A DNA stretch of 6,029 nt from Bacillota bacterium (GTDB lineage Bacteria; Bacillota; Limnochordia; Limnochordales; ZCTH02-B6): assembly GCA_003387805.1 (NCBI GenBank), contig QGSR01000126.1, positions 1-6,029 of the forward strand. The letters are read 5' to 3'. The translations under genes and the position numbers were made by a program. Shown here one piece after another: positions 1 to 5,816 of the stretch (positions are counted from its first letter, which is position 1; each line of letters starts with the position of its first letter). The notes under the pieces were generated by a model that made no database searches, was not told the DNA's origin, and saw only the letters and a program-made list of their open reading frames with translations.

Positions 1-767
1 AAGCGGGCGACGGGACAGTCGTGGGCGATGAACAAGTACGTCAGCCCCATGGTCCGCTTCAGGGCGTTCATCAGGTTGATGACCTGGGCCCGGATGGACA
101 CGTCCAGGGCCGAGATGGGCTCGTCGGCGATGATGAGCTCGGGATTCATCACCAGCGTGCGGGCGATGCCGATGCGCTGGCGCTGCCCGCCGGAAAACTC
201 GTGCGGGAAGCGGCTGGCGAATTCGGGCAAAAGCCCCACGCTCAGCAGCGCGTCGGCCACCTTCTGCTTGCGCTCCTCCTCCGAAGAGTAGTTGCGCGTG
301 TTGTACAGGCCTTCCGATACGATGTAGTCCACCTTGGCCCGCTCGTTCAGCGACGCCATCGGGTCCTGGAAGATCATCTGGATTTTCTGCGTCAGCTTCC
401 GGTCCTGCTCCCGGGAAATGCGGCCGCTGATGCGTTCGCCCTTGAAGTAGATCTCGCCGCCGCTGACGGGCACCAGGCGCACGATGGCCCGGCCGATGGT
501 GGTCTTCCCGGACCCGGACTCGCCGACCAAACCCAGCGTTTCGCCTTTGTAAATGTCAAAGCTGACATTGTCCACCGCGCCGCTCTTCTGGGGGCGCGGG
601 CGGAAACGCCGTCTGAGGTTTTTACCCTCTGGATGCTTTCCGGGGAAGCGGGCGGCGGCCGAGCCCGCCGCAGACTGCGTTGCGGCCCTCGCCGCTCTCG
701 CGCCGGCGGCCGTCTCGGTTCCGGCTCCCGCGGCCCGCTCCGGCGCCTCCGCCGTCCACTCACGCAT
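1..767 (-). CDS. oppF: Oligopeptide ABC transporter ATP-binding protein OppF/AmiF, 3' end cut by window edge
   Basis: Second ATPase of the peptide importer; it pairs with OppD under the membrane to power uptake. Counting from the ATG at 767, 255 full codons are visible: Walker A GESGSGKT (82-89, Lys88), Q-loop Gln134 in [14 protein letters not shown], signature FSGGQRQR (191-198), Walker B with Asp215-Glu216 in IIADEP, and switch His249 in IAHD. All ATPase motifs reached are intact. The C-terminal peptide-transporter tail lies outside the window. The stretch [16 protein letters not shown] is characteristic of AmiF-type proteins (from memory). The ATG overlaps the oppD stop by 8 bases (ATGCGTGA), which suggests translational coupling. 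In-frame ATGs at 782 and 779 are possible alternative starts, but the GGGGAG at 783-788 sits too close to them and rather far from 767. The first ~45 residues are an unusual Ala/Arg-rich extension. Family assignment is firm; the exact start is not. Confidence 0.95.
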   Translation of the reverse strand, partial: MREWTAEAPERAAGAGTETAAGARAARAATQSAAGSAAARFPGKHPEGKNLRRRFRPRPQKSGAVDNVSFDIYKGETLGLVGESGSGKTTIGRAIVRLVPVSGGEIYFKGERISGRISREQDRKLTQKIQMIFQDPMASLNERAKVDYIVSEGLYNTRNYSSEEERKQKVADALLSVGLLPEFASRFPHEFSGGQRQRIGIARTLVMNPELIIADEPISALDVSIRAQVINLMNALKRTMGLTYLFIAHDCPVAR

Positions 768-1848
768 CGGCAACGACATCATCTCCCCACTTCGACTGCA
801 GCAGCCGGATGGCCTCGGGCAGCTCCACCTTGGGCGCCCGGGGGTCCAGGAGCCACGTCTTGGCCTTGTGGGTGGGGCTCACCTCAAAGTACGGCGGCCG
901 GTGCAGGAAGTCGATCTTCAGCGCCATCGGGTTGCGGGGCGCAAACGCGTCGCCCTGGATTTCCTTGAACAAGCTGGGCGGCGTGCCCCGGATGGCGAAC
1001 AAGTCCTGCCCTTTCACGCCCAGCTGGGGCAGGGAGGACAGCAGGTTGATGGTGTACGGGTGCTTGGGGTTGTAAAAAATTTCCTCGGCCAAGCCCACTT
1101 CGACGATCTCGCCGGCGTACATGACCGCCACCCGGTCCGCCACGTGGGCCACCACGCCCAGGTCGTGGGTGATGTAAATGAGCGTCAGGTTGTACGCCTT
1201 CTGCATCTGCGTCAGCAGCTCCAGAATCTGCGCCTGGATGCTCACGTCCAGCGCCGTGGTGGGCTCGTCGCAGATGAGAATTTTCGGCTTGCACGCCAGG
1301 GCGATGGCGATGACGACCCGCTGGCGCATGCCGCCCGAAAACTCGAACGGATACTGCTTGTAGCGGCGCACGGGATCGTCAATGCCCACTTGCTCCAGAA
1401 GCTCGTACACCGCTTCTTTGGCCGGGCGTCCCCGCAGCCCCTGGTGCAGCTCCACGGCCTCCTGGATTTGCCGGCCCACGGTTCGCAGCGGGTTCAGCGC
1501 CGTCATGGGGTCCTGGAACACCATGGCGATTTCCTTGCCCCGGATGCGCAGCCACTCGCGCTCGGTCTTGTACTTGGCCAGGTCCTGGCCTTCGTACAAA
1601 ATCGAGCCGCTCTCCACCCAGCCGTTGGCGTCCAGCATGCCCATGAACGACTTGGTCAGCACCGACTTGCCGGAGCCCGATTCGCCCACGATGCACAGGC
1701 TCTCGCCTTTGTACAGATCCAGCGAAGCCTCCCGGATGGCCGTCAGCACGTCCCCCCGCAAGGAGAACTTGATGACGAGATCCTTGACTTCGAGGATTTT
1801 TTCTTTGGTCGCGTACTCCGCCCGCAGCTCTTCAACGGTTTTGGCCAC
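760..1848 (-). CDS. oppD: Oligopeptide ABC transporter ATP-binding protein OppD/AmiE
   Basis: First ATPase of the importer, 362 residues and full length. Visible motifs: Walker A GESGSGKS (55-62), Q-loop Gln112 in [11 protein letters not shown], signature FSGGMRQR (170-177), Walker B ILICDEP (190-196), switch His228 in ITHDLG, then the [14 protein letters not shown] segment that opens the peptide-transporter C-terminal domain. Where many OppD/DppD proteins have a GCxFxxRCPxAxxxC motif that can bind an iron-sulfur cluster, this one reads [15 protein letters not shown] (about 299-313), with the frame of the motif kept but no cysteine. The form resembles the AmiE/Gram-positive OppD branch. The GTG start is set by TAGGAGG at 1857-1863, eight bases upstream, which overlaps the oppC stop codon. 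It lies 12 bases after oppC and overlaps oppF by 8 bases. All residues needed for ATP hydrolysis are present. Identity is firm; the substrate is inferred. Confidence 0.97.
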   Translation of the reverse strand: MAKTVEELRAEYATKEKILEVKDLVIKFSLRGDVLTAIREASLDLYKGESLCIVGESGSGKSVLTKSFMGMLDANGWVESGSILYEGQDLAKYKTEREWLRIRGKEIAMVFQDPMTALNPLRTVGRQIQEAVELHQGLRGRPAKEAVYELLEQVGIDDPVRRYKQYPFEFSGGMRQRVVIAIALACKPKILICDEPTTALDVSIQAQILELLTQMQKAYNLTLIYITHDLGVVAHVADRVAVMYAGEIVEVGLAEEIFYNPKHPYTINLLSSLPQLGVKGQDLFAIRGTPPSLFKEIQGDAFAPRNPMALKIDFLHRPPYFEVSPTHKAKTWLLDPRAPKVELPEAIRLLQSKWGDDVVADA

Positions 1849-1856
1849 GATGCAGG

Positions 1857-1863
1857 CCTCCTA
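1857..1863 (-). promoter_or_regulatory. Ribosome binding site of oppD (supports GTG start)
   Basis: TAGGAGG includes the TAG stop codon of oppC and is eight bases before the GTG at 1846-1848. The placement couples the end of oppC translation to the start of oppD. Confidence 0.8.
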
Positions 1864-2826
1864 CACGTGATTCCTCGGGTCGGACGCGTCGGCGAACGCG
1901 TTGCCGAGCACGTAGAACGACACCGTGATGATCGACACCATGACGGCCGGGAAAATGAGTTGGTACCGCATGGACGGGGCCATCATCAGGCGCCGGCCTT
2001 CGTTGACCAAGTTGCCCAAAGACGGCGTGTCCAGCGGCAGCCCCAGGCCGATGTAGGTGAGAAACACCTCGCTGCCGATGGCGATGGGAATCGACAGCGC
2101 GATGCGCATCATGATGACCGAGATCAGATACGGCAAAATGTTCTTCGTGATAATGCGGTGCGTGGGCGTGCCCAGCGCCCGCGACGCGAGGTTGTACTCC
2201 CGGTCCCGGATGATCATGACCAGGTTCCGGATAAGCCGCGCCATGGGCAGCCAGCCGGTGATGCACATGGCGATGATCAGCGTGCTGACGCTGGGCTTCA
2301 GCACGTACGTCATCAGCACCATGATGACGGTGTTGGGAATGTTGTCCAGCACGTTGTACAGCTCGGTGAAGGGCCGCTCCAGCCAGCGCACGTACCCCCA
2401 GAGCGAGCCGATGGTGATGCCGATCAACGCCTCGGCGACGCCGACGACGAAGCCGATGAACAGCGACGTCCTGGTGCCGCTCCAAAGGCGCGACCAGAGG
2501 TCCTGGCCGATGGCGTTGGTGCCGAAGATGAACTCGTCGCCCGGCGGCACGTTGCGCAAAGGCAGCCCCGTGTCCGGGTGGAAGTGAATCATGGTCGGCG
2601 GCTTCTGGTTCGGCAAATACGGCTGAATGAAGGTAAAGGCCAAAAGCGTCCCCAGCAGGATCAGGAGCGCCACGGCCATGCGGTTTTTCAGAAACACCCG
2701 CCACGTGGAGCGCCAGTACGAGTAGTCCGAGTACCCCGTGCGCTCCGCGGCTTCCTCGTCGTATCGGGCGAACGTAAACAGCGTTTCGTCGATGTGATCC
2801 GCCGCCCGGTGCAACGCTTTGGACAT
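1861..2826 (-). CDS. oppC: Oligopeptide ABC transporter permease OppC/AmiD
   Basis: Inner-membrane permease, 321 residues, partner of OppB in the translocation pore. A charged, cytoplasmic N-terminal tail (1-47) leads into the first membrane helix (about 48-70), a periplasmic stretch ending in FGTNAIGQDLWSRLWSGTRTSL (101-122, the conserved OppC entry motif), then five more hydrophobic segments near 119-143, 158-176, 180-196, 234-260 and 288-311. The EAA-type coupling loop that docks on the ATPases is at about 205-231 (NLASRALGTPTHRIITKNILP), followed by the conserved YIGLGLP. This loop and its flanks resemble AmiD. Its ATG shares one base with the oppB TAA (TAATG), and AAGGAGG at 2837-2843 inside the last oppB codons serves as ribosome binding site. 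Length and helix count are normal for the family. Confidence 0.96.
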   Translation of the reverse strand: MSKALHRAADHIDETLFTFARYDEEAAERTGYSDYSYWRSTWRVFLKNRMAVALLILLGTLLAFTFIQPYLPNQKPPTMIHFHPDTGLPLRNVPPGDEFIFGTNAIGQDLWSRLWSGTRTSLFIGFVVGVAEALIGITIGSLWGYVRWLERPFTELYNVLDNIPNTVIMVLMTYVLKPSVSTLIIAMCITGWLPMARLIRNLVMIIRDREYNLASRALGTPTHRIITKNILPYLISVIMMRIALSIPIAIGSEVFLTYIGLGLPLDTPSLGNLVNEGRRLMMAPSMRYQLIFPAVMVSIITVSFYVLGNAFADASDPRNHV

Positions 2827-3770
2827 TACCTGCTCCCCTCCTTAGCGCCCAGCTTGATGCGCGGGTCGAGCGCAGCCATGAGCAAGTCCCCCATAAACAA
2901 ACCGAAGATGCTGAACGCGGAGAAGATCAGCACGAGGGCTTGCACGAGGGGCGTGTCCTGGCGCTGAATCGCTTGAATCAAAAGGCCGCCCATCCCGGGG
3001 ATGGAGTACAGCGATTCGATGTACAAAGACCCCACCATGACCAGCAGGATGGAGGTGGGGATGCCGTGGACCATGGGGATCATGGCGTTGCGCATGACGT
3101 GCTTGAACATGATGGCGCTGTTGCGCATGCCCTTGGCCCGGGCCAGGCGGATGTAGTCCTTGTTCAGTTCGTCCACCATGTAGCGCCGCATCCACATCGC
3201 GTTGCCCGCGATGCCGCCCAGCGCCATGGATATGATGGGCAGTATCCACGACTTGGGGTTGTCGGGGTCAAACAGCATCGGCAGGTTCAGCAAGTCTTTG
3301 CCGTAAAGCTGCAAAAACAAGTAGTAAACCGCCGAAGGAACGGCGTTGATGATGACGATGTACAGCGTGCCCAGCCGGTCGAGAAACGTGCTTTTGTAGC
3401 GCGCCATGAAGACGCCCAGCGTAAACCCGATCGTGATGGACAAGGTCAAAGACGCCCAGCCCAAAAACAGCGAGTACGGAATCTTCGGCGCGATGATTTC
3501 CCAGACGGGCACGTTGGGCCGGAAGATGGTGGAGGTGCCCAGATCGCCCCGCAAAAGCTGCAGGTAGAAGTTTTTCAGCTGAATGTGCAACGGGTCCAGC
3601 AGGCCCATGCTGCGCAAAATGGCCTGCTGCTGCTCCGGGTCCAGCTTGTCGTAGTTGGGGCCGAAAAAGCCTTCGATGGGCATAAACCGCATGAGGATGA
3701 ACACGACCGTCACGACGACGAACAGCGTCAACAGCGACTGAAAAAAGCGCTGTACGATGTATCTCAGCAA
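2826..3770 (-). CDS. oppB: Oligopeptide ABC transporter permease OppB/AmiC
   Basis: Inner-membrane permease, 314 residues, with the usual OppB layout: N-terminal helix at about 9-29 (MLRYIVQRFFQSLLTLFVVV start), a periplasmic domain containing the conserved LLRGDLGTS (72-80), then helices near 100-123, 134-155, 175-194, 236-255 and 280-301. The EAA coupling loop lies at about 203-232 (DYIRLARAKGMRNSAIMFKHVMRNAMIP), and the C-terminus carries the typical SIPGMGGLL and LDPRIKL motifs. It lacks the long extracellular insertion that I recall in pneumococcal AmiC, so its size is closer to ordinary OppB. The start is a TTG; no in-frame ATG or GTG fits, while GGAGGAGAGG at 3776-3785 sits at a good distance. 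It follows oppA after 177 bases that hold a stem-loop, so its expression may be lower than that of oppA. Identity is firm. Confidence 0.96.
   Translation of the reverse strand: MLRYIVQRFFQSLLTLFVVVTVVFILMRFMPIEGFFGPNYDKLDPEQQQAILRSMGLLDPLHIQLKNFYLQLLRGDLGTSTIFRPNVPVWEIIAPKIPYSLFLGWASLTLSITIGFTLGVFMARYKSTFLDRLGTLYIVIINAVPSAVYYLFLQLYGKDLLNLPMLFDPDNPKSWILPIISMALGGIAGNAMWMRRYMVDELNKDYIRLARAKGMRNSAIMFKHVMRNAMIPMVHGIPTSILLVMVGSLYIESLYSIPGMGGLLIQAIQRQDTPLVQALVLIFSAFSIFGLFMGDLLMAALDPRIKLGAKEGSR
2837..2843 (-). promoter_or_regulatory. Ribosome binding site of oppC inside the oppB 3' end
   Basis: AAGGAGG is formed by the last lysine, glutamate and glycine codons of oppB and lies ten bases before the oppC ATG; a second GGGGAG run is six bases away from the ATG. 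Together with the TAATG junction this points to translational coupling of the two permeases. Confidence 0.75.
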
Positions 3771-3775
3771 AGCGA

Positions 3776-3785
3776 CCTCTCCTCC
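3776..3785 (-). promoter_or_regulatory. Ribosome binding site of oppB (supports TTG start)
   Basis: GGAGGAGAGG is followed by five bases (TCGCT) and then the TTG at 3768-3770. No in-frame ATG or GTG exists nearby that would match the conserved N-terminus MLRYIVQRFF, so this site decides the start. A second GGAGG-like run lies about 17 bases further upstream. Confidence 0.8.
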
Positions 3786-3805
3786 GCGGGCTTTCCTCCA
3801 AGCGA

Positions 3806-3825
3806 TCCGGCCGGCGCCGGCCGGA
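3806..3825. repeat. Perfect 20-bp GC palindrome upstream of oppB
   Basis: TCCGGCCGGCGCCGGCCGGA reads the same on both strands. It lies 20 bases upstream of the oppB ribosome binding site, within the 177-base oppA-oppB spacer. It could be an RNA hairpin that affects oppB translation or mRNA decay, or a protein-binding site. In GC-rich DNA, part of this symmetry could arise by chance. Confidence 0.6.
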
Positions 3826-3886
3826 CCGGCTGGCGAAGAACGCCGCGCCGATAGACGTCGAACGCCTTGTCTTCCCCCGAATGGGG

Positions 3887-3916
3887 GCCTCCCCCGGAGA
3901 GGTCCCCGGGGGAGGC
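3887..3916 (-). promoter_or_regulatory. Stem-loop between oppA and oppB
   Basis: Perfect 11-bp inverted repeat GCCTCCCCCGG / CCGGGGGAGGC with an 8-base loop, starting about 30 bases after the oppA stop. No T-run follows on the minus strand, so a full intrinsic terminator is unlikely. In binding-protein transporter operons such a hairpin often protects the mRNA of the binding protein from 3' decay or partly attenuates transcription, giving more binding protein than permease. That role is an inference here. A shorter overlapping pairing (CCCCC at 3874-3878 with GGGGG at 3883-3887) could compete with it. Confidence 0.6.
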
Positions 3917-3947
3917 GTTCATTCCTTATTCAGCTGTCCGGAAGCGA

Positions 3948-5768
3948 TTACTGCTCGGCAGCCGCCCGCCGCGCCGCTTCCCACTCGGCGAGAGCCTCGT
4001 AGTACTCTTCGGAGTTCATGGGCTTGTCCAGGATGCGCTGGCCCTTGAACCGCTGGCTCGACACGCCGAAGGGCGCGTACGGCGCTTCGAACGGATTGAG
4101 CAGGGAGGACACGTAGCCGCCGCCGCCCAGGCCGTAGGGCACGACCCACGCGTTTTCGATGAGGTACGCTTCCGCCGCGGCGAAGAGCTCATAGCGCCTC
4201 TGCATGTCCACGAGCTCGGCCTTGGCCGCGTTCACCATTTCCTCGTACACCTCGAACTTGTTGCGGCCGTTTTCGTCCACTTCCGTCGTGTTGTGCGGGA
4301 AGATGTACGTGCCGGTCCGCGAGAACGGATCGGTGAACGTCTCCGGATCCGCGTAGTCCGGGCCCCAGTTGCATTCGAGGAACGCGTAGTTGCCGGCCCG
4401 GCGGGTGCCGTCAAGGAAGCCCGTGGGCGGATGCGGCAGCGGAATAATGTCGATGTAGTCGGTGCCCAGCAGCCGCTCCATCTGCTGCTCCACGACCTGG
4501 ACCCGCTGCTCCCACTCGCTGCTGCCGGTGTTGTACGGCATGACCACCTTGACCGGGAAGGTCACTTGGCCGGCCAGCTCCGCCATGGCCTTCTCCTTGT
4601 ACTCCAGCGCCAGCTGCGGGTTGAAGGACTCGGTGTTGGCGAACTTGGCCAGCTCGCCCAGCTGGGTGTAGTCCACGCCGTTCACGTCCACGAAGCCGGC
4701 GGGCGTGATGGTGTTGTTCAGCCGGTTCTCCGGGAAGAAGGGCTCGGACGTCACCATGGCCGCCAGGCGGTTGAGGCCGTGGAACAGCGACTTGCGGAAG
4801 TTCAGGTTGTTGACCGCGATGCGCCAGTTGTCCGGGTCGTACGCGCTGTCAAACCTCGGATCGAAGTTCAGGCAGTAGAAGTAGGAGTAGAAGCTGGGCC
4901 GGTTCGGGCGCACCATGTCGCGCAGCCGCGGGTCGGCCATCCACTCGTCGATGAGCGTGGACGGAATGGCCACGGCCGAGATGAGGCCGTCCATGTACAG
5001 CGTCGGGCCGATGGTGGCCGCGTCGGCGTTGTACGTGAAGATCAGCTGCTCGATGTGGACGTTGTCCCGATCCCAGTAGTTCTGGTTCTTGACCAGGACG
5101 CGGCGGTTCTGGTGCTCGAAGGTGGTCAAAATGTAGGCGCCGTTGTACAGCAGCCGGGTGTTGTCGGTGCCGAAGCGGCTGCCGTGCTGGGCCAGGAACT
5201 CGCCGTTGGCCGGGAAGAACACCGAGTAGTCAAGCATGGACAGGAAGTACGGAACCGGCCGCTCCAGCGTGTACTGCAGCGTGTACTTGTCCAGAGCCTT
5301 GACGCCCACCTGGTCGAAATCGGTGATTTCGCCGTTGTAGTAGGCGCGGGCGTTCTTGATGACGTTGTAGGCGATGTTGGCCGTGGCCGACGCGTTTTCG
5401 GGCGTCAGCACGTACTTCATCGCGTCAACCCAGTCCTGGGCCACGACCTCGGCCACGGGATTGCCCCGGTAGTCGTACCAGTAAACGCCTTCACGAATCT
5501 TGAACGTGTAGACAAGGCCGTCGTCGGACACGGTCCAGCTGGTGGCCAGCGAAGGCTTGATCATGCCCAGGCTGTCGTATTCGATCAAGCCGTCGATGAA
5601 GTTGGCCGCGAAACCGAACTCGTTGGTCGAGGACGTGACCAGGTAGTTGAGCGTCGTGACTTCGCCAGAATACACCGTGCGATATACCTGCTCGGCGCTT
5701 TGGGCCGAGACGACGGCGAACGAAGCCGCCATCACGAAGGCCAGTGCCAAGACCAAATACCGCTTCAC
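3948..5768 (-). CDS. oppA: Oligopeptide-binding protein OppA/AmiA (SBP_bac_5 family), non-lipoprotein
   Basis: Extracytoplasmic solute-binding protein, 606 residues, that captures the substrate and hands it to OppB-OppC. The N-terminus is a Sec signal peptide: MKR, a hydrophobic core (4-20) and a likely signal peptidase I site after VSA (residue 22) or QSA (25). There is no lipobox cysteine; the only cysteines are at 299 and 466. Family hallmarks include FIDGLIEYDSLGMIKPSLATSW (58-79), SDDGLVYTFKIREGVYW (81-97), the stretch 144-174 (YYNGEITDFDQVGVKALD onwards), which closely recalls pneumococcal AmiA/AliA, NYWDRDNV (230-237) and the ligand-site motif NWGPDYADPETFTDPF (467-482). The protein ends in a charged, probably helical tail. 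The GTG start is fixed by GGAGG at 5776-5780, seven bases upstream. It is the first gene of the operon. The peptide ligand is the most likely one, but some members of this family bind other compounds. Confidence 0.95.
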   Translation of the reverse strand: MKRYLVLALAFVMAASFAVVSAQSAEQVYRTVYSGEVTTLNYLVTSSTNEFGFAANFIDGLIEYDSLGMIKPSLATSWTVSDDGLVYTFKIREGVYWYDYRGNPVAEVVAQDWVDAMKYVLTPENASATANIAYNVIKNARAYYNGEITDFDQVGVKALDKYTLQYTLERPVPYFLSMLDYSVFFPANGEFLAQHGSRFGTDNTRLLYNGAYILTTFEHQNRRVLVKNQNYWDRDNVHIEQLIFTYNADAATIGPTLYMDGLISAVAIPSTLIDEWMADPRLRDMVRPNRPSFYSYFYCLNFDPRFDSAYDPDNWRIAVNNLNFRKSLFHGLNRLAAMVTSEPFFPENRLNNTITPAGFVDVNGVDYTQLGELAKFANTESFNPQLALEYKEKAMAELAGQVTFPVKVVMPYNTGSSEWEQRVQVVEQQMERLLGTDYIDIIPLPHPPTGFLDGTRRAGNYAFLECNWGPDYADPETFTDPFSRTGTYIFPHNTTEVDENGRNKFEVYEEMVNAAKAELVDMQRRYELFAAAEAYLIENAWVVPYGLGGGGYVSSLLNPFEAPYAPFGVSSQRFKGQRILDKPMNSEEYYEALAEWEAARRAAAEQ

Positions 5769-5775
5769 TACGCGC

Positions 5776-5783
5776 CCTCCTCT
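5776..5783 (-). promoter_or_regulatory. Ribosome binding site of oppA (supports GTG start)
   Basis: AGAGGAGG lies seven bases before the GTG at 5766-5768, and the signal peptide begins directly with that codon. Its upstream end touches the last copy of the 17-bp tandem repeat, so anything that binds the repeat could also affect access of ribosomes here. Confidence 0.85.
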
Positions 5784-5816
5784 TAAGTGTTCAAACGTCT
5801 TAAGTGTTCAAACGTC
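5781..5816. repeat. Tandem 17-bp direct repeat at the oppA leader
   Basis: Two exact, adjacent copies of TCTTAAGTGTTCAAACG (5781-5797 and 5798-5814), followed by TC, the first two bases of a third. On the minus strand each copy contains TTGAAC and ACTTAAGA. The unit is AT-richer than its surroundings and ends at the oppA ribosome binding site. A recent slippage duplication or a paired regulator site are both possible. Confidence 0.85.

Noticed and set aside
575..700. Frameshift in the 5' part of oppF hiding a normal N-terminus in another frame
   Set aside because: I read the other minus-strand frames across this stretch and found no LLEVKDLKKYF-like sequence; the oppF frame is uninterrupted from the ATG to the conserved core.
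553..2967. An 804-codon plus-strand reading frame opposite oppF, oppD and oppC
   Set aside because: It is antisense to three genes with clear family motifs. Its translation is His/Arg/Gln/Val-rich with no recognisable domain, as expected from the reverse strand of GC-rich coding DNA.
3887..3916. Intrinsic terminator ending the operon after oppA
   Set aside because: No T-run follows the stem on the minus strand, and oppB, oppC, oppD and oppF continue in the same orientation as parts of the same transporter.
3764..3922. A 52-codon minus-strand reading frame in the oppA-oppB spacer whose TGA overlaps the oppB start
   Set aside because: The overlap with oppB is suggestive, but the AAGGA sequence lies directly against the ATG with no spacing, the frame runs through the stem-loop and palindrome, and the peptide is Gly/Pro/Arg-rich without similarity to anything I recognise.
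3867..5786. A 639-codon plus-strand reading frame opposite oppA
   Set aside because: It covers oppA almost exactly in reverse and is rich in Val, His, Arg and Gly with no family signature. The oppA frame has a signal peptide and SBP_bac_5 motifs.
5789..5811. Promoter with TTGAAC as -35 box
   Set aside because: The hexamer 17 bases downstream is ACTTAA, a poor -10 match, and the start of transcription would fall at or past the oppA ribosome binding site.
5781..5816. CRISPR-like repeat at the tandem 17-mers
   Set aside because: The two copies are directly adjacent with no spacer, are shorter than CRISPR repeats, and have no cas genes nearby.
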